Assembly (NCBI GenBank): GCA_050633325.1
Contig: JBOEGH010000006.1
Coordinates: 253,661-317,660 of the forward strand
DNA length: 64,000 bases
Reading direction: 5' to 3'
Source of the DNA: UBA1672 sp050633325
GTDB lineage: Bacteria > Pseudomonadota > Alphaproteobacteria > Micavibrionales > Micavibrionaceae
The notes beneath the pieces are model-generated. The model was given only the letters and a program-made list of their open reading frames with translations. It had not been told where the DNA came from and did no database searches. Made by a program: the position numbers and the translations under genes. Of this stretch, positions 36,894-46,113 are shown piece by piece (position 1 is the first letter of the stretch; each line of letters begins with the position of its first letter).

Positions 36894-37661
36894 ATGTTTA
36901 CTCGTAACTTATTAACGGCAGTTATTATTGGTCTAACTCCTGTTTCTGCAGCTGTTGCTGCTGGTGGTGGTGGCCCGGCTATACCTTCACAAAATTGGAG
37001 CTTTAGCGGCGCATTCGGCACTTATGATAAGGCATCTTTACAACGTGGTTATAAAATATACCGTGAAGTTTGTGCATCTTGTCATTCGATGAAGCGCATA
37101 TATTTTCGAAATTTAGAAGATCTAGGTTATAACGAAGCGCAAATTAAAAATATCGCTGCGGAATATGCTGTTGAAGATGGTCCAAATGATGAAGGTGACA
37201 TGTTCGAACGTCCTGCATTGCCAAGTGACGCATTTGTTTCTCCATTTGCAAATGACAATGCGGCTAAATATGCAAATGGTGGTGCATTACCGCCAGATTT
37301 ATCGCTTATTACTAAGGCGCGCGCAAATGGTTCTAATTATATACATGCGTTGATTACAGGTTATGAAGAAAACCCACCACATGGTGAAACTGTTTCTGAT
37401 GGTCAATATTGGAACACATATTTCCCTGGTCATAAGCTTTCAATGGCTCCACCACTAATGGATGGTCAGGTGTCTTATGAGGATAGTACCCCTGAAACTC
37501 TGGATCAATATGCACATGATATAGCTCACTTCCTTACATGGGCTGCTGATCCACATATGGAAGAGCGTAAATCAACAGGATTTAAGGTTATTATATTCCT
37601 GATTATTTTTGCTTCAGTAATGTTGTCGGTAAAACGTAAAGTTTGGGCAGATGCACACTGA
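36894..37661 (+). CDS. petC: Cytochrome c1 subunit of bc1 complex
   Basis: A 255-residue cytochrome c1: signal peptide (1-22), haem c attachment CASCH (about residue 60) followed by SMKRIYFRN, PDLSLITKAR, the axial Met in LSMAPPLMDG, and a C-terminal transmembrane anchor (FKVIIFLIIFASVML). It passes electrons to soluble cytochrome c in the periplasm. Three bases separate it from petB, and a terminator follows, closing petABC. Confidence 0.96.
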   Translation: MFTRNLLTAVIIGLTPVSAAVAAGGGGPAIPSQNWSFSGAFGTYDKASLQRGYKIYREVCASCHSMKRIYFRNLEDLGYNEAQIKNIAAEYAVEDGPNDEGDMFERPALPSDAFVSPFANDNAAKYANGGALPPDLSLITKARANGSNYIHALITGYEENPPHGETVSDGQYWNTYFPGHKLSMAPPLMDGQVSYEDSTPETLDQYAHDIAHFLTWAADPHMEERKSTGFKVIIFLIIFASVMLSVKRKVWADAH

Positions 37662-37689
37662 TGCTTAATATTTTAAATTAATGATCATA

Positions 37690-37722
37690 AATGCGTCTGC
37701 TTTCATTATCAGGCGCATTTTT
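37690..37722 (+). terminator. Terminator after petABC
   Basis: AATGCGTCTG pairs with CAGGCGCATT across a 10-base loop (one G-U pair), followed by TTTATATT. It sits 29 bases after the petC stop. Confidence 0.75.
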
Positions 37723-37741
37723 ATATTGTAGGTGATGATAA

Positions 37742-38293
37742 TTGAGAGACACTAAAAAAGAAGTAATCAAATTCTGGTTTGAGGAAACATTACCTCAACA
37801 ATGGTTTCAGAAAAGTGATGCGTTTGATGATGATATTAAAGAGCGCTTTATGGTTACTTATGATATGGCTCGCAAGGGTTTGTGTTCTGATTGGGCGAAA
37901 GACGCGGATGGTGTTTTGGCACTTTGTTTGGTGCTTGACCAGTTTCCACGTAATATGTTTAGAGGCTCTCCTAAGGCGTTTGAAACAGACGATGTAGCCT
38001 TGGAGATAGTTAAGGAAGCGCTTAACAAGGGGTTTGATTGTCTTTTATCACCAGAGAAAAGACGATTTATTTATATTCCTTTTATGCACAGTGAAAATAT
38101 ATCGGACCAAAAGCGAAGTGTTTCATTGTTTGAAACCATGAAAGATTCTGATCCTATTAGCTATGAGTATGCGCTAAAGCATCTTGAGGTTATTGAGCGT
38201 TTTGGTCGTTTTGCACACAGGAATGCAGTTCTTGGTCGCAAGAGTTCTGCCGATGAGTTGGAATATCTTAAACTTCCGGGGGCAGGGTTTTAA
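37742..38293 (+). CDS. DUF924 family protein
   Basis: A 183-residue all-helical protein of the DUF924 family: IKFWFEETLPQQWFQKSDAFD at the start, LCLVLDQFPRNMFRGSPKAF in the middle and FIYIPFMHSENISDQ plus RFGRFAHRNAVLGR near the end. The fold is TPR-like and the function unknown. The start is TTG 37742 with AGGTGA six bases upstream; nearby ATG and GTG codons are out of frame. It stands alone after the petABC terminator. Confidence 0.85.
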   Translation: MRDTKKEVIKFWFEETLPQQWFQKSDAFDDDIKERFMVTYDMARKGLCSDWAKDADGVLALCLVLDQFPRNMFRGSPKAFETDDVALEIVKEALNKGFDCLLSPEKRRFIYIPFMHSENISDQKRSVSLFETMKDSDPISYEYALKHLEVIERFGRFAHRNAVLGRKSSADELEYLKLPGAGF

Positions 38294-38432
38294 TAACCGA
38301 ATCAGTTCATATGTTTTTATCGATCATGTATTTTTAAATATATGATATTAAATGATAATTGTATATTTTTGCATTTGCTTTCATTTTCGTTATATCATTT
38401 TCGTATCATGAAATTTCTATAGGAGGATATGT

Positions 38433-38624
38433 ATGTCTGTGTCAAAGGTTTCTGTCAGTTCACGTGTAGAGGCACTCAGGGAAAAACATAGGTTGTTGTC
38501 TGAAGAAGTAGAGAAGGCTCATAGTGATTTATCAACAACCGACTATTATCTTTCTCAGATTAAAAAACAAAAGTTAATGGTGAAGCAAGAGCTGGAAAGC
38601 GCAGAAAGCCGTGTGGCAAGCTAG
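38433..38624 (+). CDS. YdcH-like (DUF465) small coiled-coil protein
   Basis: A 63-residue protein, nearly all one helical hairpin (VEALREKHRLLSEEVEKAH, then LSQIKKQKLMVKQELE). This is the DUF465/YdcH pattern. Function is unknown; such proteins are abundant and short in alphaproteobacteria. AGGAGG lies just upstream, a strong ribosome site. A terminator follows immediately, so it is a single-gene unit, possibly read from TTGCAT/TATATC at about 38369-38396. Confidence 0.75.
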   Translation: MSVSKVSVSSRVEALREKHRLLSEEVEKAHSDLSTTDYYLSQIKKQKLMVKQELESAESRVAS

Positions 38625-38647
38625 ATTTATAAATTAATGTGAATGTA

Positions 38648-38678
38648 AAAAAAGCCGAGACTATTGCTCGGCTTTTTT
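38648..38678. terminator. Bidirectional terminator
   Basis: AAAAAAGCCGAG and CTCGGCTTTTTT form a perfect 12-base stem around ACTATTG. The A-run and T-run make it work in both directions, serving the DUF465 gene and the convergent trcR gene. Confidence 0.9.
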
Positions 38679-38696
38679 ATTGAATCTAAAAACTTG

Positions 38697-39389
38697 TTAT
38701 TCTGATGTATCAGATGATTCAGGCATGAAGTTTGAGAAGTCGAATCCACCTGTTTGTGAATTATCTTCCTGCTCTTTAGATGCATCTTCTAGCTCTTGCT
38801 TTTGCTGTGCTTCTAATTCTGCCTTAACTGCTTCCGGATCTTTTCCAATTGCTTTCAATCCTTTGTGGTACGCAATTTCAAACTCTTGATAAGTACACAA
38901 TCCTAGTTCCGCCGGGTGTCGTGGACGTAGATTAGGTGTGCTTGGGTGTGTGCGCTCACGGATAGATATGATTGTTGGTTTAGTTGTCCCAACTAGCTTA
39001 CAAATTTGTGCATCTGAAATTTCAGGGTGATTCTTAACCAAAAATGCGATTGCGTCCGGCTTATCTCCTCGTTTTGCAACAGGGGTGTATCTTGGTCCTT
39101 TTGATCTCGCCTTAACCGCAGGGAGGTCTCTTTTGGCAATTCTTAGACTTGCTGCAGGATCTGCCTCACAACGCTCTAACTCTGCTTTGCTAAGTTCACC
39201 GTGATCAATAGGAGAACGACCAACAAGACCTCTGCCAATTTCTTCATTTGCCAAAGCTTCTATTTCTATTTCTGTTAGATCTGTAAAGTCAGCAATCTGC
39301 TTAAACGTTAAAGCAGTATTCTCAATAAGCCATACAGATGTTGCCTTTGGCATAAGCAGTGTAGGTGTTTGTGCGACGGCCTTGGCCAT
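38697..39389 (-). CDS. trcR: TrcR-type cell cycle transcriptional regulator (DUF1013)
   Basis: About 230 residues from ATG 39389, which has AGGAGA upstream and gives the usual MAKAVAQTPTLLMPKATSVW start; ATG 39449 would add 20 unrelated residues. Family segments include TFKQIADFTDLTEIEIEALANEEIG and IISIRERTHPSTPNLRPRHP. DUF1013 is annotated as the cell-cycle regulator TrcR and is restricted to alphaproteobacteria, so it is a strong lineage marker. Residues 120-150 look like a helix-turn-helix (ISDAQICKLVGTTKPTI). The C-terminus is acidic. Confidence 0.88.
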   Translation of the reverse strand: MAKAVAQTPTLLMPKATSVWLIENTALTFKQIADFTDLTEIEIEALANEEIGRGLVGRSPIDHGELSKAELERCEADPAASLRIAKRDLPAVKARSKGPRYTPVAKRGDKPDAIAFLVKNHPEISDAQICKLVGTTKPTIISIRERTHPSTPNLRPRHPAELGLCTYQEFEIAYHKGLKAIGKDPEAVKAELEAQQKQELEDASKEQEDNSQTGGFDFSNFMPESSDTSE

Positions 39390-39583
39390 TTTCTTCTCCT
39401 GAAGTATTATTTCAACAATTTTAACATTGAAACCCGTCCCTTGGTTCAATGTAGTATTTAAACGAAATGTTTAGGGAACGACCAGAATATAAGCGAGTTT
39501 TTTAACAAATGCCAGCTTTTTATTAATGAAGAATTGTATATAATTGGTGTATCCTTATGCTTACACTACGGAGCAATACCATA

Positions 39584-39766
39584 ATGTTTAATGATGACCT
39601 TCCAAAACCAAAGCCGGAATCCGTATTTCCGCGTGATTTAGAGTTTTTGTCTGTTGATGATTTAAGGGAATATATATCTGAGTTAAAAGAAGAAATAGAA
39701 AGGGTTAGGGGCGATATGGAAATCAAAGAAAAATCTAAAAACGCTGCTGATTCATTTTTTAAATAA
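39584..39766 (+). CDS. DUF1192 family small protein
   Basis: A 60-residue protein with the DUF1192 layout: acidic-proline start (DDLPKPKPES), LSVDDLREYISELKEEIERV as a helix, and the terminal AADSFFK. Function unknown. The start is ATG 39584, preceded by ACGGAGC at about nine bases; an upstream in-frame ATG adds nine residues that do not fit. guaC follows 20 bases later and may share the transcript. Confidence 0.85.
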   Translation: MFNDDLPKPKPESVFPRDLEFLSVDDLREYISELKEEIERVRGDMEIKEKSKNAADSFFK

Positions 39767-39786
39767 TATAATAATAGAGGTACAAA

Positions 39787-40830
39787 ATGCGCATAGAAGA
39801 AGATGTTAAGCTGGACTTTAAAGATGTATTAATCCGCCCGAAGCGCTCTACATTAGGTAGTCGTAAGGATGTAGATATTACACGCGATTATCAATTTAAG
39901 TGGAGCGGACGATCATATAGTGGAGTTCCAATTATTGCGGCAAATATGGACGGGGTTGGTACAATGGATATGGCCAAGTCTTTTTCTAAGTCGCAAAGTG
40001 GTATGAGTGTTTCCCTGCATAAGCATTACTCATTGGATAAATTAATAGAGTTTTTTGACGAAAATGACCCATCATCAGTTTGGTACAGTATCGGTATGGT
40101 CAAGGCAGATCAGGAAAAGTTGAGCGAGTTTCTAAAACTTAGGCCAAACAAAATAGATAAAATATGTCTTGATGTCGCAAACGGATATAGCGAGCATTTC
40201 TTAGATTTTGTAAAAAGGGTTCGTGAAATGGTTCCCGGCATAACTATCATGGCCGGTAATGTGGTCACAGGTGAAATGGTAGAGGAGCTTATTCTATCTG
40301 GTGTTGACGTTGTTAAGGTAGGTATCGGTCCGGGAAGTGTCTGTACAACACGTAAAATGACTGGCGTAGGTTATCCGCAGTTATCTGCGATCATTGAATG
40401 TGCTGATGCTGCGCATGGTCTTGGCGGTTTGATATGTGCCGATGGCGGATGTACTGTTCCGGGTGATATTGCCAAAGCATTCGGCGCGGGAGCAGATTTC
40501 ATTATGTTAGGCGGTATGTTGGCAGGACATGATCAAGCAGAACTTAACGTGATTGAAGAGGGCGGTGAAAAGTTCATGACCTTTTACGGGATGAGTAGTG
40601 ACACCGCAATGACAAAGCATAAAGGTGGTGTTGCTGAATATCGTGCAAGCGAAGGGAAAACCGTTAAAATACCATATCGCGGTGACGTTGCAGGTACGTT
40701 GCAGGATATTCTTGGTGGGGTACGATCCGCGTGTACTTATGTCGGTGCTCGTCGTTTGAAGGAGCTGGCTAAACGCACTACATTTATTCGTGTTACACAA
40801 CAAATTAACAATGTTTTTGGCAGTAGTTAG
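39787..40830 (+). CDS. guaC: GMP reductase
   Basis: A 347-residue enzyme with the length of the E. coli GuaC. The catalytic Cys186 sits in GIGPGSVCTTRKMTGVGYPQ, and the nucleotide-binding stretch is GGLICADGGCTVPGDIAKAF. It converts GMP to IMP with NADPH release of ammonia. The lack of a CBS region and the short length separate it from IMP dehydrogenase (GuaB). GuaC is not a standard alphaproteobacterial gene in my experience, so acquisition by transfer is possible. Codon usage resembles its neighbours. Confidence 0.92.
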   Translation: MRIEEDVKLDFKDVLIRPKRSTLGSRKDVDITRDYQFKWSGRSYSGVPIIAANMDGVGTMDMAKSFSKSQSGMSVSLHKHYSLDKLIEFFDENDPSSVWYSIGMVKADQEKLSEFLKLRPNKIDKICLDVANGYSEHFLDFVKRVREMVPGITIMAGNVVTGEMVEELILSGVDVVKVGIGPGSVCTTRKMTGVGYPQLSAIIECADAAHGLGGLICADGGCTVPGDIAKAFGAGADFIMLGGMLAGHDQAELNVIEEGGEKFMTFYGMSSDTAMTKHKGGVAEYRASEGKTVKIPYRGDVAGTLQDILGGVRSACTYVGARRLKELAKRTTFIRVTQQINNVFGSS

Positions 40831-40849
40831 GCATTAATTTTGTGCATAT

Positions 40850-41152
40850 TTAGGGCTGTACATCATATTGTTTTTCCAGAGCATCGGTGTTGTAATCGTC
40901 TCTCCATATACTGCGAGATACTATTCCAGATACATCATCACCATCAGGGGATGTAGCTTGAACCATGTTTCCGGTGTATGATGGGCGTATAAGTAACGCA
41001 GGCATTTTATCCACTTGTACTTCACTATATCCCATTTGTTCTAATGCATTTTGAACAGCATCAGGATCATTTTGTGAAAACTGTACTCCCGCATGAGTTG
41101 CTAAGGCAAATGCACCAATTGCGATTTTTGAACGAAGGGATGATTTTGTCAT
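40850..41152 (-). CDS. Small hypothetical protein
   Basis: A 100-residue protein of no recognised family. Residues 1-20 (RSKIAIGAFALATHAG) could be a weak signal or anchor; the rest is polar, with GYSEVQVDKMPALLIRPSY and a Tyr/Asp-rich end. The ribosome site is weak. It is convergent with guaC and divergent from the gene at 41342. Being 100 codons in a compact region supports a real gene, but moderately. Confidence 0.45.
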   Translation of the reverse strand: MTKSSLRSKIAIGAFALATHAGVQFSQNDPDAVQNALEQMGYSEVQVDKMPALLIRPSYTGNMVQATSPDGDDVSGIVSRSIWRDDYNTDALEKQYDVQP

Positions 41153-41341
41153 TGCGTTACTGTCTTCTTAATTTAATCTAATATTTGATTGATAGTAATT
41201 CTTAATTGCAATGTCAAGTTTTCCTATGGAATCATGAAAATACATTCATACCTGTATTTTATACTGTGATTGACTTGCACATATTGTGTCAAATCGATAT
41301 GGTGTGCGCTTAGAATTTTAATATTAGAGGAGAGCTAATAA

Positions 41342-41683
41342 ATGGACGACATTCAAACAAGATTGAAAGAAACGTCTCAGAACTGCTTGGTTGCTCATGA
41401 AGCGTGGGATGCCAATAAGCAGGATAAAAAAGCGCAGGAGGATTTGCATTCCGCCATACATGAATTGCGTAAGGTATCTTCTCGTTTGGAGATTGAGCTA
41501 GCAGTTAGTGAGCGTGATAAAGCAACGTCAAAGCCGCTTCCAATTCCTTCACATAAATCCAGTAATAAAGGTGCAGGCGTTACTATACTTGATGATTCAA
41601 GTAATGCTGAGGGTGGTTCGCAGACAGTTGTGCAGAAATCTGCACCACGTCGTCGTCGTGCACCGCGCAAGCCACAGAGCTGA
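41342..41683 (+). CDS. Small basic-tailed hypothetical protein
   Basis: A 113-residue protein. Residues 1-60 form a helical, mixed-charge region (DLHSAIHELRKVSSRLEIEL); 61-95 are Ser/Gly-rich; the tail SAPRRRRAPRKPQS is strongly basic and could bind nucleic acid. No named family recognised. A good GGAGAG ribosome site precedes the ATG. An imperfect dyad lies about 50 bases upstream (41271-41293). It converges on gloB with six bases between. Confidence 0.55.
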   Translation: MDDIQTRLKETSQNCLVAHEAWDANKQDKKAQEDLHSAIHELRKVSSRLEIELAVSERDKATSKPLPIPSHKSSNKGAGVTILDDSSNAEGGSQTVVQKSAPRRRRAPRKPQS

Positions 41684-41689
41684 TTTATA

Positions 41690-42409
41690 TTAGAAATTAT
41701 CTTTCTTAATACGAAGCGCGGCGAACTCCTCCGCGCTTTTTGCTTTCATGAATATATTGGTTTTTTGTTCCATACCTATAGTCGTTGGAATTGTTGGCTT
41801 TCCTTCTGATCTGAATACTTTTATTTGTTCTATACGTTTTTTTAGCTCCTCATTATCACGATCATTAGCCAAGCAAAATCCAGCATTACCGCGTGTATAT
41901 TCATGCCCGCAATAAACGAGAGTATCATCAGGTAATGATTTTAATTTTTGAAATCCGTTAAACATATCCTGCGCAGTACCTTCGAATATGCGGCCACAAC
42001 CTAGGGAGAATAGGGTGTCTCCTGTAAATATAGCGGCGCTATCTTTGAAATAAAAACAAACGCCACCCTGTGTATGGCCAATGGTCTCTATTATTTGTGC
42101 TTTTTCTGTACCTAAGATGAATGTGTCGCCATCGGTTACTGCGATGTCTATATCATTGATTAGATGTGCCTCTTTAGCAGGGGCGACTATTTTTGCACCA
42201 TATCTATGTTTTAGTTCTTCATTACCATCGGTATGATCCCAGTGATGATGTGTGTTTAGGATAAAATCTAAACTTAAATCGAGTTTATTTAATATATTTA
42301 TGATCGGGGAGGCTTCTCCCGGGTCTATAACTGCAACTTTTCCGCAAGTTGATTTTAATAGATAAGCATAGTTATCTTTCAGAATGGGGATTATGTCGAT
42401 TTTAATCAC
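41690..42409 (-). CDS. gloB: Hydroxyacylglutathione hydrolase (glyoxalase II)
   Basis: A 239-residue metallo-beta-lactamase-fold enzyme. The metal motif THHHWDH (53-59) and a later GHEYTRGNAGFCL are both present, matching GloB. It hydrolyses S-D-lactoylglutathione to D-lactate and glutathione. Length is slightly short for GloB (usually about 250). It is the last gene of a three-gene reverse unit with two methyltransferases; this neighbourhood with an NDUFAF5-like gene is common in alphaproteobacteria. Confidence 0.92.
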   Translation of the reverse strand: MIKIDIIPILKDNYAYLLKSTCGKVAVIDPGEASPIINILNKLDLSLDFILNTHHHWDHTDGNEELKHRYGAKIVAPAKEAHLINDIDIAVTDGDTFILGTEKAQIIETIGHTQGGVCFYFKDSAAIFTGDTLFSLGCGRIFEGTAQDMFNGFQKLKSLPDDTLVYCGHEYTRGNAGFCLANDRDNEELKKRIEQIKVFRSEGKPTIPTTIGMEQKTNIFMKAKSAEEFAALRIKKDNF

Positions 42410-42420
42410 GGTGTTGCCTT

Positions 42421-43314
42421 CTATCCAAGTTTTATTTCTTTTGATCCCAGTGCTTCAGCTAAGCTGTTTTTTGCGCTTCCTGGGCGAAGTGGTGTTTGTT
42501 GGGATTCATGCGGAGCCCAACCATGCAGAAATATAATTTCGAATGATGCAACAATGCGGCCGTCATCTTCTGCGTAATTATCGTGATATTTTTGTGCAAG
42601 GCGCATAAAGAACTCTTTGTTAAGAGGTGTTTTGTTCCTCTCGATAATTGAGTTACTTTCTCCCATTCCTCGGATATCATGTAATAGCTTAAATACATTA
42701 TCGTAAGTTACTGTTATAATTTCAGAATCGATGATAGGTAAGTTTAGTCCGGCACGTTGTATCAGGTCGCCCATTTGTGGTTTATCTGCAAATGGAAATA
42801 TACGTGGACTTATGCCGCCAAACATTGATATCTCAATGTCCGCGATAGCCTTTCTCAGTTCATGAAGTGTTTCACCGCCAAAAATAGATGACATGAAAAG
42901 TCCATCACTTTTCAATGTGTTACGTATTTGTATTAAAGTTCCGGGTAAGTCATTAACGGTGTGAAGGTTTAGATTACTTAAAACTAAATCCATACTGTTG
43001 TTTGCTATGGGAAGGAGTTCTTCGTTACCTTGTATATATGGTGTACATCTTGTTATAGGGGTGTCTACTAAATCCATTGTAGATATTTGCCCTATTTTTT
43101 TATGATCCGATGGAATAGGGCATCTCGATCCAATATTTAGTGCAGTATCAAAATGACGGTTTATATCTAGTAAACGCTCGCATATTTGATTTCTGCTCCA
43201 TTGGAATAAGAAATCATGTTCACTAAAGCTATTGGATGCGCGCTGTCTTTTGTTCTTGATAAGCTCACGATCAAATATAATGGTTTCGTTGTTGAATTTT
43301 GATGATGTTACCAT
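42421..43314 (-). CDS. NDUFAF5/BioC-like SAM methyltransferase
   Basis: A 297-residue methyltransferase. The N-terminal IIFDRELIKNKRQRA and the middle MDLVLSNLNLHTVNDLPGTL fit the alphaproteobacterial family related to mitochondrial NDUFAF5 (complex I assembly) and BioC. The expected glycine-rich SAM loop (LNIGSRCP) is weak. A role as an arginine hydroxylase of complex I, as in mitochondria, is only inference. Its ATG overlaps the stop of the 901-residue protein upstream by seven bases (ATGGTAA), so it is probably translationally coupled. Confidence 0.75.
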   Translation of the reverse strand: MVTSSKFNNETIIFDRELIKNKRQRASNSFSEHDFLFQWSRNQICERLLDINRHFDTALNIGSRCPIPSDHKKIGQISTMDLVDTPITRCTPYIQGNEELLPIANNSMDLVLSNLNLHTVNDLPGTLIQIRNTLKSDGLFMSSIFGGETLHELRKAIADIEISMFGGISPRIFPFADKPQMGDLIQRAGLNLPIIDSEIITVTYDNVFKLLHDIRGMGESNSIIERNKTPLNKEFFMRLAQKYHDNYAEDDGRIVASFEIIFLHGWAPHESQQTPLRPGSAKNSLAEALGSKEIKLG

Positions 43315-46013
43315 TTTTCTGGTTTTGGTTGGTTGTCTTGATCTTCTTCCAGAGCCTCTCTTATAGCATCAATTTCTTGTTCGAAATCTTCGATCAAGCT
43401 TATATCAAGGTTTTTGGCAGCATCTCTTTTTTTGTTTTGTTCCTCAAGGAGTTCTGGGTCCGCGTCTGTTTCACTTGCATCCAATTCTAAATTGTCATCT
43501 TTTGCACTGCTTAGGCCGAGTTTCCTTCTTTTTCGCTTTTCTTTTTTATCTTTGCTTTTTTTCTTTGAGGTCTTATCGCTTTTTGGTGATTTTTTATTGG
43601 TAGCCGTTATCGGACTCTCATCATCACTACTGCTTTTCTTCTTTACACGTACGGTCTGTGATTCCGTAGGCGCAATAGCGTCAGGCATTGACCAGTCAGG
43701 GCGTGCGGTTTTGAACATATCGTCGATGATAAGTTTAACATCTCTGTCCGCCTGTAGTTTCATGTGTTCAGGAAGGTATCTGTAGGCACGTGCAAGTATT
43801 GTCATGAAATGCTGCTCCTTGGATATAGATTTCCAAAGCAGCATATATTGGTAAATAGGTATGAATGTTATACCCGGGTCTTTGAATACCTTAGGCGGTG
43901 ATGTGATCGCAAAAGGGTGTATTCTTTGAGGTGTTATTCCAACATGGCTGTAATAGCTTTCCCCTAATTTGATAACCAAGTCTGGTGTAACACCAAACTT
44001 TTCCGCAATAAATTGCTTCAGCATCTTATAATTGGTTATTTCTTTTGGAATATTGAATTGTGGAGCGCTAACGCTAAGGCCATTTCCTTCAAAACGTTGT
44101 GGTACCGGCATATGTTTTACCATGAATCCGGCGTGAATATCGCCTTTCAGGCTTTTTGTTAATGGTAGAACAACTGCTGTGTTTACGGTTTTTTCGTCTG
44201 AAAGCGCAAAATCTACTGTTTCTGATGATATTCCCGTATGTCCACCTTGGCTTTGTCCTTCTTCTACAAATATAGAGTTAACGGTTTTTAACTGTTCCGC
44301 CGCCCCTTTAACCTCTTTGAAGCGTTTGTCAGAATTGTTAATTTGTTTAAGGAAGTCTCTTACCTTAAATGTTCTTTTTATCTCACCTGATTCTATGTTT
44401 ATGTTTCTGCTTATCCAGTTCTCTGCTTTGACTTTTAGGTGTTGCATTAACGATAATATTTGCAGTTCAAGTCGAGAGTTAGGTATAAGCCCAACAGCAA
44501 TAGCATCAAGTACATTTTGTGCGCTGAATTCGTGTATGACGCCTTTTGCTTGAAAGTGGTGGTCTTCTAGAATTTTGCGTTTTGGCGCAATTTTCTTATC
44601 AACATCTTGTACAGAAAGGTAAAATGTATGAACCCTTTCATCAATGTAATTTGGATCAGGATAATAGAAGGGGCCAGCCTCCATAATGCTGTCTTTTTCG
44701 GATTTAAGGCCTATATATGACTTGGCAAAGCTTTTAGTGTTTTCAGAAACTAGAGGCCCTAAATTTTGAATGTCTTCATAGTTTGTTGAAATTGCCTCTA
44801 ACATATGCCCTGACCATTCACGGCCATCAATGTTAATTCCGCTGCGCTTTACTGCATTTGCAATACCGCGCACTATACCATCATGCAGGTAAATATGCAG
44901 ACGGTTATCTTCATCCAAACGATAGGGCAGTATTTCCGCTATTTCTTTGTTACGTGTTACAACATCGACCAAAGTTCCGTCTTTTTGATCGCGTAGTGTC
45001 TTTATGTCTAGAACGCCGCCCTCATCTTGCGATATGCGTCTTTCTTTTACGTTTAGGCTTGTGCGTTCCGGTTGTTTTCTAGCCACAGCGATGAAGCTGG
45101 TGGGCGGGTCGCCAAGTGGGTTCCCATCTGTTTGTAACAGTCTGAAATGGCCATCAAAGTTTTTCTTTATATGCTCATCATCCCAGTGAGGGGATGAGTA
45201 TTGAACACGTGCGCCAAGCGCTCTCAACTCTCTTCTGAATTCAGGTACGGTGAAATATGTATATTCAAATGGAAGGTTCTTTTCCCATATTTCACGATTG
45301 TCTTTACGCATAATAAATTCATAAGCCCATTTATAAGGCAGGCGAAATAATCGTGTGCGCGGAAAACGTGGGGGTAGCTCTTCTAGAAAAAAACCACCAC
45401 AACCCGGATCTTGTTTTGGTCTTGCATGTTCTGAATACCAAACTAACAGGTCTGCTTCACATAGGTCAGCCAGTTCATCGCTTTTGCTTTCCTCGTCGTG
45501 CATTTCCAAAAGAACAAATTCGCTTCCTTCTGGTTTTGTGTAATCACGAATGAACATCGTACCGTCATTCTTCAGCATTGCAAATTGCTTGCGCAATGTG
45601 TCAGTTATGATGCGTGGATTATATCGAGCATTAGAGAATACTTGGTGTAAAATATATGAATTTATTATTGTGTCTATTGTCTCAGGTTCGAATAGGTCAC
45701 TGGAAACATCACCAATTTTAAATTCCAAGTTATGAGTTTGGTATTTTTCTTTTGCTACACGGATTGTTTTTTTACTTTTGTCTACGCCTATAAATCTGAC
45801 TTTTGGGTTTAGTACTGCCATCGCATATGTCAGCTCTCCATCACCGCATCCCATATCTAAAACTTTTGCACCATCGTCAAGAAGTAAGTGCGACAAGGTA
45901 AACCATGCGCGGTGCACAACGTCATAAGATATATCCTTAAGCATAAAGTTACGCTCTTCGATATAATCTATTTTTTCATTTTCAAATAAGTCGTTATCGC
46001 CCGTATCTGTCAT
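43308..46013 (-). CDS. 901-residue methyltransferase with Nudix-like regions and Lys-rich tail
   Basis: Residues 30-310 are a class I SAM methyltransferase with motif I VLDMGCGDG (51-59) and GVDKS after strand 2. Residues 345-525 resemble a Nudix hydrolase (WSGHMLEA, YPDPNYIDERVHTFYL) without the REXXEE catalytic box. Residues 605-720 look like a second degenerate copy (LGESYYSHVGITPQRIHPFAI). Residues 790-835 are Lys/Ser-rich and 840-901 an acidic coiled coil. I recognise no named family with this order. Both Nudix-like calls are inference. It is translationally coupled to the NDUFAF5-like gene; gloB follows. Divergent from comF. Confidence 0.65.
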   Translation of the reverse strand: MTDTGDNDLFENEKIDYIEERNFMLKDISYDVVHRAWFTLSHLLLDDGAKVLDMGCGDGELTYAMAVLNPKVRFIGVDKSKKTIRVAKEKYQTHNLEFKIGDVSSDLFEPETIDTIINSYILHQVFSNARYNPRIITDTLRKQFAMLKNDGTMFIRDYTKPEGSEFVLLEMHDEESKSDELADLCEADLLVWYSEHARPKQDPGCGGFFLEELPPRFPRTRLFRLPYKWAYEFIMRKDNREIWEKNLPFEYTYFTVPEFRRELRALGARVQYSSPHWDDEHIKKNFDGHFRLLQTDGNPLGDPPTSFIAVARKQPERTSLNVKERRISQDEGGVLDIKTLRDQKDGTLVDVVTRNKEIAEILPYRLDEDNRLHIYLHDGIVRGIANAVKRSGINIDGREWSGHMLEAISTNYEDIQNLGPLVSENTKSFAKSYIGLKSEKDSIMEAGPFYYPDPNYIDERVHTFYLSVQDVDKKIAPKRKILEDHHFQAKGVIHEFSAQNVLDAIAVGLIPNSRLELQILSLMQHLKVKAENWISRNINIESGEIKRTFKVRDFLKQINNSDKRFKEVKGAAEQLKTVNSIFVEEGQSQGGHTGISSETVDFALSDEKTVNTAVVLPLTKSLKGDIHAGFMVKHMPVPQRFEGNGLSVSAPQFNIPKEITNYKMLKQFIAEKFGVTPDLVIKLGESYYSHVGITPQRIHPFAITSPPKVFKDPGITFIPIYQYMLLWKSISKEQHFMTILARAYRYLPEHMKLQADRDVKLIIDDMFKTARPDWSMPDAIAPTESQTVRVKKKSSSDDESPITATNKKSPKSDKTSKKKSKDKKEKRKRRKLGLSSAKDDNLELDASETDADPELLEEQNKKRDAAKNLDISLIEDFEQEIDAIREALEEDQDNQPKPEKW

Positions 46014-46113
46014 TAATTCTTAGTTCTTTTTGTGTCCCGCATTTGCGTATATTATTTTTTTGTTTTTCAATCGAAACATCATACATTTATTGTAATGCAA
46101 ACGCACTAATTAT

